The notes below the pieces were generated by a model. It saw only the letters and a list, made by a program, of their open reading frames with translations, had not been told where the DNA came from and searched no databases. Below are positions 1 through 4,911 of a stretch of 5,001 bases of DNA, piece after piece (the stretch's first letter is position 1; every line of letters begins with the position of its first letter). Origin of the DNA: Candidatus Bathyarchaeota archaeon (GTDB taxonomy: Archaea; Thermoproteota; Bathyarchaeia; TCS64); contig JAEHCT010000119.1 of assembly GCA_020697635.1 (NCBI GenBank), positions 1-5,001 of the forward strand, written 5' to 3'. Both the position numbers and the translations under genes were made by a program.

Positions 1-35
1 TTACTGGGTTCTTCAGAAAGCGAGAGACGAAATCC
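1..35. other. Window edge downstream of trm112, no gene assigned
   Basis: These bases follow the trm112 stop codon. On the minus strand every frame read through here is too short to judge, and I see no clear start codon with a ribosome site. The next minus-strand gene, if there is one, begins outside the window. Confidence 0.4.
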
Positions 36-596
36 TCACAGAGTGAAGGGCTTACCCTCTGTAAGCACTTCCTCGGGTACCTTGTCCTTCCATTTGGCGA
101 GCCACTCCAGATCCCTCTCCCTCTCCCGGAGATCGTCTGGCATTAGCTCCGGGATGGTCTCGACGGCGCTGCCTATGGGGTACCATCTTCCGCACTTGGG
201 GCAGTGGAGGAGGCCCTCCTCGACCTCGACGAGGTTAAGGTACCTGTATAGTACGTCTATTCCTTCAGGGTAGTCTTCTAGCAACTTCTTCTCTTCGCGG
301 TTCTTCTCGAAGCCTAGGCGGTTGAGGAACTTCTTGGCGTCTGCGTACAGCTCTTGGGAGTAGGTGGAGCCAGTCTCGTCCACGATCTTCTCCAGCGCGG
401 GCGGGCTTACGGTGCCGTCGGCTATCTGCTTTGCTAGGTGTGCATACTGTTTCTTGAAGTGGATCGTGGTAACCCCCGCGTCTCTGTTTATCTTCTCGAG
501 TTCATCCTCGGTGGTCTCCCACTCGAAGAAGTAGGCGTCGAGGGGGTGGTGCTTGTCGATGGGACATGCGAGTATGTTGAGAAGCCAGGGTTTCAT
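36..596 (-). CDS. trm112: Trm112 family methyltransferase-activating zinc protein, extended form
   Basis: Trm112 is a small zinc-binding partner that stabilises and activates SAM-dependent methyltransferases acting on tRNA, rRNA and release factors (Trm9, Trm11, Mtq2 and Bud23 in eukaryotes; several partners in haloarchaea). The split Trm112 signature is visible. The N-terminal strand carries ILACPIDKHHPL (residues 8-19), and the C-terminal half carries LLHCPKCGRWYPIG (129-142) followed by IPELMPDDLR (148-157). C11, C132 and C135 are likely zinc ligands. The fourth may be H16, since the usual second N-terminal cysteine is absent. The protein has 186 residues, against roughly 60 in short prokaryotic forms and about 125-135 in eukaryotes. 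The extra length is a charged, mostly helical insert at about residues 27-125 plus an acidic/basic C-terminal tail. The ATG start sits about 33 bases from a TATA-like box, so the leader is short. The family call is firm; its methyltransferase partners are not encoded in the window. Confidence 0.88.
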   Translation of the reverse strand: MKPWLLNILACPIDKHHPLDAYFFEWETTEDELEKINRDAGVTTIHFKKQYAHLAKQIADGTVSPPALEKIVDETGSTYSQELYADAKKFLNRLGFEKNREEKKLLEDYPEGIDVLYRYLNLVEVEEGLLHCPKCGRWYPIGSAVETIPELMPDDLRERERDLEWLAKWKDKVPEEVLTEGKPFTL

Positions 597-625
597 CTCG
601 GTTCAAATTAGACTGTCTGTGACGC

Positions 626-632
626 AATAAAA
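626..632 (-). promoter_or_regulatory. TATA-like box for trm112
   Basis: On the minus strand the sequence reads TTTTATT, centred about 33 bases ahead of the trm112 ATG. With the usual archaeal spacing of about 26 bases from TATA centre to transcription start, the leader would be under 10 bases. The same T-rich stretch, just after the stop codon of the metallo-hydrolase gene, could also help terminate that transcript. This is inference from position and composition only. Confidence 0.5.
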
Positions 633-648
633 GAATATGGAGCGGCAT

Positions 649-1725
649 TTACGGAGGGTCGGGGACCGTGTCCTTGTCGTCGTCGAGTTTTTCGAGCTCG
701 GCTGAACCGCCGGGGGGCACCCTTACTACTATGGTTCCTTCGTGGGCGTACTCTGGGTACTTCTGCACCCCGCCGTCGCGTTCCTCGCACTCGTAGCACC
801 CCTCCGTGGTCATAATCAGGGCGCCAACCTCCTCAAGTGCCATTATGGACGTCGGGTGAGGGAACAAGCCCCTCTGCAGTGTGAAGTCGCCGACGTCCTT
901 GGTGGAGTACTCCTGCCTCGTGGAGATTATCGCGGTCTCGGGCATCATCTTCTCGTAGACGTCGAGGGGGGTTCCGTGCATGCTGCCGTGATGTGACACC
1001 TTGATGACGTTGCAGGCGAGTTGGTTAAGCATCTTCGTCACCAGCGGCTTATGCTCGTCTGTTCTCTCCAGCCGCGGGAACTCGTCAGTTATGTGAGCCC
1101 AGCTGTCGTACTCGGCGTCCCCAGCCAAGATCACGACGCCTGAGCCTGCCCGTCGTACATCGAGTTTGCTACTGGTTCCCTCGTACTCGTGTGACCGCGT
1201 CAAGAGGTATTTCTCCCGGTGGTTCTCGAACCTGAGGACTACGGAGGCGTTGTTCATGTCAACGCCGTAGGTGGCGTACTTGTTACGCAGCCTTATGCTT
1301 GGGGAGAGAGCCGAGATCTGCACCTGTCCGTAGTACCACTCCATGCCAGAGCTGACCCGGACCACGTCGACTCGGTGGTCCAGCGCGGAGCGAAGTATCT
1401 TCATGTAGGTCTGGGAGGCGTGCCTGAAACCGCTGTCCCAGAGCTTAGCTGGCCTCGTTGATGGGGACTCGATGAATTTCTTTATGCCGCGTATGTGGTC
1501 GATGTGGGGGTGAGTGGCGCATATGAACTTCAGTTTCCTGTCCCCCGGCCGTTTGTGAACGAGTTTATCCAAGTAATCGTTGGTCTTGTCGTACTTGCAG
1601 CAGTCCACTATTCCATAGGATCTCTGCCCGTGCTCGTCCTCGGGTAACTCCACGACGATGCTGTCCCCGAAGCCCACGTTGAGGATGTGGAACACCAGAT
1701 CTTCTGGTTCGACGTTAATAGGCAT
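649..1725 (-). CDS. ComEC/Rec2-like metallo-beta-lactamase-fold hydrolase, soluble
   Basis: This is a 358-residue metallo-beta-lactamase-fold protein of the ComEC C-terminal-domain type. Visible motifs in order are: HILNVGFGDSIVV (13-25), matching the LNVGQGDS opening strand; D41 after the second strand; THPHIDH at 71-77 with G80, the metal-binding loop (H72, H74, D76, H77); NNASVVLRF (158-166); AGDAE (201-205) with metal ligand D203; and KVSHHGS (242-248). No signal peptide or membrane helix is seen, so it lacks the ComEC channel part and is probably cytosolic. Family members are hydrolases, often phosphodiesterases or nucleases, but the substrate cannot be read from sequence. About 20 residues are inserted at 176-196, just before the AGDAE strand. 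C310 and C313 form a CYEC pair, and the tail is acidic and proline-containing. Its ATG lies inside the end of the preceding gene (11-base overlap), so translation is probably coupled. DNA-uptake competence should not be assumed. Confidence 0.85.
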   Translation of the reverse strand: MPINVEPEDLVFHILNVGFGDSIVVELPEDEHGQRSYGIVDCCKYDKTNDYLDKLVHKRPGDRKLKFICATHPHIDHIRGIKKFIESPSTRPAKLWDSGFRHASQTYMKILRSALDHRVDVVRVSSGMEWYYGQVQISALSPSIRLRNKYATYGVDMNNASVVLRFENHREKYLLTRSHEYEGTSSKLDVRRAGSGVVILAGDAEYDSWAHITDEFPRLERTDEHKPLVTKMLNQLACNVIKVSHHGSMHGTPLDVYEKMMPETAIISTRQEYSTKDVGDFTLQRGLFPHPTSIMALEEVGALIMTTEGCYECEERDGGVQKYPEYAHEGTIVVRVPPGGSAELEKLDDDKDTVPDPP

Positions 1726-2170
1726 CCATCTTCCCCCTTGTAAGGACCTCGTTGTATAGCCACTTCAGGTCGTCCTTGATCTCCGGGCGAGTGTCTACCC
1801 GTATGAAGGTGCGTTTCTTGGGGTTGCGTTTGATGACGAAGGAGTTGGCTACCTTCGCCATCTCGAAGGAGCCTGAGAGATACACCTGCCCCTCAGCGAG
1901 TGCGCTCCAAATGGGGGCTAGCTTCGGGTGGATACCCCAAGCCTCCTTGACCAAGCTCCAGCAGTTGTAGCACTCCTCGCCCTTATGACGTATCCAGCTC
2001 AGATCGTCGCTTGTGATGATGAACTCCTCTTCCTCGTCCCAGATCTCCTCATCGATAACGACGCCGATGTCGACTGCCTTCTTCATCTCCGCAACAAGGA
2101 ACCTAACTATCTTCTCGTCCAGCCTCTCGTCGACGGTGATCCGCCAAACGTCGCCTTCACTATACTTCAT
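1715..2170 (-). CDS. Conserved-looking hypothetical protein, 151 residues, coupled to metallo-hydrolase
   Basis: I do not recognise this family. I place the start at the ATG at 2168-2170 (MKYSEGDVWR). The frame stays open upstream to 2275, but that extension runs back through an AT-rich promoter into the preceding gene and would create a false hydrophobic segment. The 151-residue product is soluble and mixed alpha/beta in appearance. It has an acidic cluster at residues 40-49 (DEEIWDEEEE), a CYNC pair (C67, C70) next to a tryptophan-rich stretch (W59, W71, W78, W88), and a basic segment KRNPKKR (114-120) before RVDTRPEIKDDLKWLYNEVL. The last 11 bases overlap the start of the metallo-hydrolase gene, and a promoter lies directly upstream, so the two form one bicistronic unit. 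A role as partner, inhibitor or specificity subunit of the hydrolase is reasonable but is inference. Confidence 0.72.
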   Translation of the reverse strand: MKYSEGDVWRITVDERLDEKIVRFLVAEMKKAVDIGVVIDEEIWDEEEEFIITSDDLSWIRHKGEECYNCWSLVKEAWGIHPKLAPIWSALAEGQVYLSGSFEMAKVANSFVIKRNPKKRTFIRVDTRPEIKDDLKWLYNEVLTRGKMDAY

Positions 2171-2172
2171 AA

Positions 2173-2198
2173 ACTCTTCATTTACCCAAGAGTAAATG
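2173..2198. repeat. Two overlapping inverted repeats at promoter/start of the bicistronic unit
   Basis: CATTTAC (2179-2185) and GTAAATG (2192-2198) are perfect 7-base arms around a 6-base spacer. A second pair, ACTCTT (2173-2178) and AAGAGT (2188-2193), has perfect 6-base arms around 9 bases and shares bases with the first, so the two could not both form as hairpins. They lie between the TATA-like box and the ATG at 2170. A repressor site is one possibility. A leader hairpin is less likely, because the expected transcription start is near 2178. Confidence 0.5.
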
Positions 2199-2200
2199 GA

Positions 2201-2208
2201 AATAATAA
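2201..2208 (-). promoter_or_regulatory. TATA-like box for the 151-residue gene and metallo-hydrolase
   Basis: The minus strand reads TTATTATT here, in a clearly AT-rich island (2171-2223) between two GC-richer genes. Its centre is about 34 bases from the chosen ATG, which predicts a transcription start near 2178 and a leader of about 8 bases. The T-rich run just after the stop codon at 2224 may also terminate the upstream unit. Confidence 0.55.
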
Positions 2209-2223
2209 GTAATAGGTAAAGGA

Positions 2224-2730
2224 TCACTTGAAGAGCGGGTACTTCTTGAGGTTGGGGAACGCCGACTTGGTCCACCGCAGCCTTCTCCTTGGGTCCTTCC
2301 TAACCCAGTTGTACATGTGCCAGAAGTTCTTCCCCCACTTCTCGGTGCGGTCCTCCCGGGGCTCGTAGCCGATGTTACGGAGCTCGTCTGTATAAGCCCG
2401 CTCCACGAGGAACTGGGCGCGTCCCTCTATCTTCCCCCGCTCGATACGCTCCTCCCCGTACCGTTCTAGGAGGGCCTCCGCAGCCTCGTTGAGTATGTCT
2501 CCGGTGCAGATTAAGATCTTCTCCTCTTCACGGAGCCCAAGCCTGTCGACGAGCCTTAACGCTATCCTGCGAGCCTCGTTCAGGTGCCTTTTCTTATCGT
2601 ACACCGGCTTCTGGAAGTACCTTACGTCTATCATGTCGTATATGAAGTGGTCGTCCTCGGGCCTGTAGGTGCCTATGACGGCGCCGAAGAGGATGTCCCC
2701 CGTGCCGGCGTCGTCGATCTCGATGGTCAA
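2224..2730 (-). CDS. Uncharacterised protein with RNase H-like fold features, 168 residues
   Basis: I cannot give a family name. The opening TIEIDDAGTGDILFGAVIG (residues 2-20) resembles the first hairpin of RNase H-fold nucleases, most closely the DEAGRG motif of RNase HII, with D6/D7 in the catalytic place. After two further strands (29-38) comes a helix with E52, then a strand KILICTGDI (71-79) with D78, and then a helix LVERAYTDEL (108-117) with E110 and D115. That order and spacing of acidic residues fits a strand-strand-strand-helix-strand-helix RNase H core. The C-terminus is very basic (RKDPRRRLRWTK, residues 144-155; LKKYPLFK at the end), which suits nucleic-acid contact. The start is TTG, with AGGT at 2738-2741 seven bases upstream. 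The gene begins 14 bases after the HMG-CoA reductase stop, so they are probably co-transcribed. Fold and nuclease role are inference; the gene itself is well supported. Confidence 0.75.
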   Translation of the reverse strand: MTIEIDDAGTGDILFGAVIGTYRPEDDHFIYDMIDVRYFQKPVYDKKRHLNEARRIALRLVDRLGLREEEKILICTGDILNEAAEALLERYGEERIERGKIEGRAQFLVERAYTDELRNIGYEPREDRTEKWGKNFWHMYNWVRKDPRRRLRWTKSAFPNLKKYPLFK

Positions 2731-2737
2731 GAGAAAT

Positions 2738-2741
2738 ACCT
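2738..2741 (-). promoter_or_regulatory. Ribosome binding site supporting a TTG start
   Basis: AGGT on the minus strand lies seven bases ahead of the TTG at 2728-2730, inside the 14-base gap after the reductase stop codon. No ATG or GTG in frame would keep the conserved-looking IEIDDAG opening, so this site decides the start. The reductase uses the same arrangement, AGGT with seven bases to a TTG. Confidence 0.6.
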
Positions 2742-2744
2742 GGA

Positions 2745-4016
2745 CTAGTTTTTCAGCTTATTGACTATCTCCTGGGCCTTGGGGAACCTGATCTCGCCTG
2801 AATCGACGAGAAGCTTGACGGCCTCCTCGATCATCTTACCCGAGGCGCCGGCCATCACAACCAGGTTCCGGGCGTGGAGCCTCATGTGGCCGTGCTGTAT
2901 CCCTTCCTGAGTGAGGGCCCTGAGGGCGCCGAGGTTCTGGGCGAGGCCAACTGCGCACAAGACCTTGGCTAGGTCCACTGACTTGCCCACACCCAGTATC
3001 TTACGGGCCACCTGTGCCATGGGGTGGCTCCGGGTGGCCCCTCCGACGAGTCCGACGGCCATGGGGAGAGTCATCTCGCCCACAAGGTCACCGTTCCCGT
3101 CCTTGCTCCACCTGCTCATGCTCCTGTACTGGCCGTGTCTCACGGCGTAGGCGTGGGCGCCCGCCTCGATGGCCCGGTGGTCCTGCGCGAAGGCGAGGGC
3201 CACGGCGGCGACGCCGTTCATGATACCCTTGTTATGGGTGGCCGCCCTGTAGGGGTCGGCGTCCGCGAAAGCCCAAGCCGAGACTATGTTGTCCACCGCC
3301 TTCTCGCCGCCTATGTCTTCCTTCTTCACCTTTCCCTTGACTGTGATCAGCCTCCTGTCGGCTAGGTTGCTTATGATCCTGAGCAGCGTCCTTCCTCCTG
3401 CGAGCTCGGCTATGGTGGGTGCCAGCACCTCGGCCATTGTGTTGACGGCGTTGGCGCCCATGGCGTCCCTGCAGTCCACGAGGAGGTGGACGATGAGCAT
3501 GGGGCCATCCTCTGTTTCAATGGGTCTCAGCACGATGTCTTTGGCTCCTCCACCGAACCTAACCAGTATAGGGTCAAGCTCGTTGGCGGACTCGATGAGC
3601 GTTTCCTTGTTGTCTTCTATGGCCTTTATGGCGGCGTCCATGTCTGGCACGTCAAGCACCTGTATCTGGCCTATCATAACGGGGTCCGTGGCTTCGGCCT
3701 CGATGCCGGGGCCATCCCTCATAAGGCGGGCCATGTTGCTGGCCGCGGCGACGACGCTGGGCTCCTCACCGGCCATGGGTACCAAGTAGTCGCTGCCGTC
3801 GACCCGGAAGTTAACGGCTACGCTGAACGGGTAAGCTATGGTGCCGATGACGTTCTCCGTCATCCTGTCGGCTGCCTCCATGGTTAGGCCGCCTCTAGAG
3901 TTCAGGGTCTCAACCTCTTCCGGCGTCAGGCCCACCTTCTCGGCTATGATGCCGATTCTTTCCTCAACGGGCTTCTTGTAGAACCCGGATATACGGCTCG
4001 AGAATTCAGAGGACAA
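2745..4016 (-). CDS. hmgA: Hydroxymethylglutaryl-CoA reductase, class II
   Basis: This enzyme reduces HMG-CoA to mevalonate with NAD(P)H and releases CoA; in archaea it commits carbon to isoprenoid membrane lipids. Class II features are clear across 423 residues (the Pseudomonas mevalonii enzyme has 428): ENVIGTIAYPFSVAVNF (54-70), EEPSVVAAAS (84-93), DAMGANAVNTMAE (184-196, the dinucleotide-binding segment), THNKGIMNG (260-268), RWSKDGNGDLVGEMTLP (302-318) with VGLVGGAT (321-328), and EGIQHGHMRLHARN (371-384). By spacing, the catalytic set is E85, K263, D279 and H377, matching E83, K267, D283 and H381 of the P. mevalonii enzyme. No membrane anchor is present, as expected for class II. The start is TTG at 4014-4016, with GAGGT at 4024-4028 and an in-frame TGA at 4038-4040. 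Cofactor preference cannot be read safely. The neighbours are not mevalonate-pathway genes. The protein is complete with all key residues, so I infer a biosynthetic role. Confidence 0.96.
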   Translation of the reverse strand: MSSEFSSRISGFYKKPVEERIGIIAEKVGLTPEEVETLNSRGGLTMEAADRMTENVIGTIAYPFSVAVNFRVDGSDYLVPMAGEEPSVVAAASNMARLMRDGPGIEAEATDPVMIGQIQVLDVPDMDAAIKAIEDNKETLIESANELDPILVRFGGGAKDIVLRPIETEDGPMLIVHLLVDCRDAMGANAVNTMAEVLAPTIAELAGGRTLLRIISNLADRRLITVKGKVKKEDIGGEKAVDNIVSAWAFADADPYRAATHNKGIMNGVAAVALAFAQDHRAIEAGAHAYAVRHGQYRSMSRWSKDGNGDLVGEMTLPMAVGLVGGATRSHPMAQVARKILGVGKSVDLAKVLCAVGLAQNLGALRALTQEGIQHGHMRLHARNLVVMAGASGKMIEEAVKLLVDSGEIRFPKAQEIVNKLKN

Positions 4017-4023
4017 ATGATCT

Positions 4024-4028
4024 ACCTC
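4024..4028 (-). promoter_or_regulatory. Ribosome binding site supporting the TTG start of HMG-CoA reductase
   Basis: GAGGT on the minus strand is seven bases from the TTG codon. An in-frame stop at 4038-4040 leaves no room for an earlier start, and the next in-frame ATG is residue 46, which would remove the N-terminal helices. TTG is therefore the likely start. Confidence 0.7.
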
Positions 4029-4034
4029 GTTTTC

Positions 4035-4047
4035 GGTTCATTGAACC
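4035..4047. promoter_or_regulatory. Perfect 13-base palindrome, candidate operator of HMG-CoA reductase
   Basis: GGTTCA, one T, then TGAACC: two perfect 6-base arms around a single base. It lies between the reductase TATA box (4057-4062) and the transcription start expected near 4033, where a bound repressor would block RNA polymerase. Position and symmetry are seen; the operator role is inference. Confidence 0.5.
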
Positions 4048-4056
4048 AATCAGAGG

Positions 4057-4070
4057 ATATAACGGTTTCG
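4057..4070 (-). promoter_or_regulatory. BRE and TATA box of HMG-CoA reductase
   Basis: The minus strand reads CGAAACCG followed by TTATAT (4062-4057), resembling a purine-rich BRE next to a TATA box. Standard spacing puts transcription start near 4033 and gives a leader of roughly 17 bases, long enough to hold the GAGGT ribosome site. Confidence 0.65.
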
Positions 4071-4085
4071 CGGAGCCCTAGACTG

Positions 4086-4093
4086 TTTATATT
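4086..4093 (+). promoter_or_regulatory. TATA box for the RAM-domain gene, leaderless transcript likely
   Basis: TTTATATT is a close match to the archaeal TATA consensus. Its centre is about 25 bases from the ATG at 4114, so transcription should begin at or next to the start codon. It is back-to-back with the reductase promoter, the two TATA boxes being about 30 bases apart. An 8-base palindrome, GGAGCTCC, follows at 4096-4103. Confidence 0.72.
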
Positions 4094-4113
4094 GAGGAGC
4101 TCCCAAGGGGTTA

Positions 4114-4353
4114 ATGGTGTCCATGGATAAGGCATTGGTTCTGTTAACCCTTGAGCCGGGGATGGGAACAGAAGTGCTTGAGAGGCTAACGAAGATAGAT
4201 GGGGTGGTCGAGGCGCACTTCCTCTATGGGCCGTACGACGCATACGTGATCATCGAAGGCGAGAACACCACCGTGCTGCACGACATAATCATAGAAAACA
4301 TAAGACAAATCGAGGGAATCAACACCACCATGACCTGCTTCGTCGCAGACTAA
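4114..4353 (+). CDS. Stand-alone Lrp/AsnC ligand-binding (RAM/SAM) domain protein
   Basis: This 79-residue protein matches the C-terminal ligand-binding domain of Lrp/AsnC regulators and has no helix-turn-helix. Visible are the first strand ALVLLTLEPG (7-16), a helix TEVLERLTKIDGV (19-31), the strand VEAHFLYGPYDAYVIIEG (32-49) with the hallmark YGPYD (38-42), a second helix (52-65), and the closing strand TTMTCFVAD (71-79). Such domains form dimers and ring-like assemblies that bind amino acids or other small effectors. Alone, it would act by co-assembling with full-length Lrp proteins or by binding an enzyme. I chose the first ATG because the TATA spacing predicts a leaderless message starting there; an in-frame ATG at 4123 is the alternative. 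It diverges from the HMG-CoA reductase gene. Its effector is unknown. Confidence 0.88.
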   Translation: MVSMDKALVLLTLEPGMGTEVLERLTKIDGVVEAHFLYGPYDAYVIIEGENTTVLHDIIIENIRQIEGINTTMTCFVAD

Positions 4354-4359
4354 TCAACA

Positions 4360-4365
4360 TTTTTT
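4360..4365 (+). terminator. Oligo-T terminator after the RAM-domain gene
   Basis: A run of six T begins six bases past the TAA codon, as at many archaeal termination sites, which need a U-tract but no hairpin. It lies before the coaD promoter, supporting separate transcripts. Confidence 0.5.
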
Positions 4366-4386
4366 CACTATCAGCGAAGTGAAAAA
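4361..4386. repeat. Nine-base inverted repeat ahead of coaD
   Basis: TTTTTCACT (4361-4369) and AGTGAAAAA (4378-4386) are perfect complements around an 8-base spacer. The left arm overlaps the oligo-T terminator and the right arm overlaps the A-rich BRE of the coaD promoter. It may serve as a terminator stem, a regulator site, or both; half of each arm is homopolymer, so chance is not excluded. Confidence 0.5.
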
Positions 4387-4395
4387 GCTTAATTG
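4381..4395 (+). promoter_or_regulatory. BRE and TATA-like box of coaD
   Basis: GAAAAAG followed by CTTAATTG fits a BRE with a weak TATA box. The TATA centre is about 31 bases from the GTG at 4423, predicting a leader of only a few bases and agreeing with the absence of a good ribosome site. Confidence 0.52.
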
Positions 4396-4422
4396 TGTGG
4401 GTCCATTCCATACTGCGTTTAG

Positions 4423-4911
4423 GTGCTTGCCTCCTTGGTTGAGAACAGGCTCAAGCTGGTGTCCGTCGGTGGGACCTTCGATGTTATGCACAAGGGCCAC
4501 TGGTTCCTCCTCGAGGAGACGTTTAACGTGGGTGACCGGGCCATAATAGGCGTCACCACGGACAAATTCGCGGCCACGCTGAAGAAGGAGCACAAGATAG
4601 ACTGTTACGAGAAGAGGCGCCGAGACGTCGTGAACTTCCTCCAGGAGCGGGGGTACTATGAGCGGGCCAAGATCGTTCCTCTCAACGACCCTTTCGGCCC
4701 CACCGTAGACAGCAACGACATCGAAGGCATCATAGTCAGCGAGGAGACGGAGCCCACCGCCGAGGTCATAAACCAGATGAGGGTCGATCGGGGGTTGAGG
4801 CCTCTGCTCATGTTCGTCATCACTATGGTGCTGGCTGAAGATGGTAAGCCCATAAGCAGCACCAGGGTCCGAAGACAGGAAGTGGACCGCTACGGACGTC
4901 TGATAGGTTAG
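4423..4911 (+). CDS. coaD: Pantetheine-phosphate adenylyltransferase, archaeal type
   Basis: The enzyme joins 4'-phosphopantetheine and ATP to make dephospho-CoA, the second-last step of coenzyme A synthesis. The 162-residue product is a nucleotidyltransferase-superfamily protein: GGTFDVMHKGHWFLL (16-30) contains the HxGH signature (H23, H26), IIGVTTD (41-47) is the next strand, IIVSEET (103-109) lies in the substrate pocket, and ISSTRVRR (144-151) is the ISSTxIR phosphate-binding motif. The sequence pattern follows the archaeal/eukaryotic type rather than bacterial CoaD. Start choice: GTG at 4423 follows from promoter spacing; TTG at 4435 would also keep the whole domain. It has its own promoter and is not fused to other CoA genes. 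It ends in a 4-base convergent overlap with the minus-strand gene at the right edge. CoA use links it loosely to the nearby HMG-CoA reductase, but co-regulation is not shown. Confidence 0.93.
   Translation: MLASLVENRLKLVSVGGTFDVMHKGHWFLLEETFNVGDRAIIGVTTDKFAATLKKEHKIDCYEKRRRDVVNFLQERGYYERAKIVPLNDPFGPTVDSNDIEGIIVSEETEPTAEVINQMRVDRGLRPLLMFVITMVLAEDGKPISSTRVRRQEVDRYGRLIG

Noticed and set aside
610..618. AGAC-T-GTCT short palindrome upstream of trm112
   Set aside because: Four-base arms are expected by chance in a region of this size.
1221..1240. GGTTC-TC-GAACC palindrome inside the metallo-hydrolase gene, similar to the reductase palindrome
   Set aside because: It lies in mid-gene and encodes ordinary residues (LRFEN) of the conserved NNASVVLRF region; the spacing differs from the promoter palindrome, so chance is the simpler view.
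649..1725. DNA-uptake competence gene
   Set aside because: Only the ComEC beta-lactamase-like domain is present, with no channel helices or DNA-binding OB fold and no competence neighbours.
2171..2275. N-terminal extension of the 151-residue protein with a hydrophobic, membrane-like stretch
   Set aside because: The extension is the translation of an AT-rich promoter and of the 3' end of the preceding gene. The ATG at 2170 fits the promoter spacing and removes the false membrane segment.
3286..3789. Long open frame on the plus strand opposite HMG-CoA reductase (167 codons)
   Set aside because: It is a shadow of the reductase gene: low-complexity Ser/Ala/Leu/Met product, no promoter, and every conserved reductase motif lies on the other strand.
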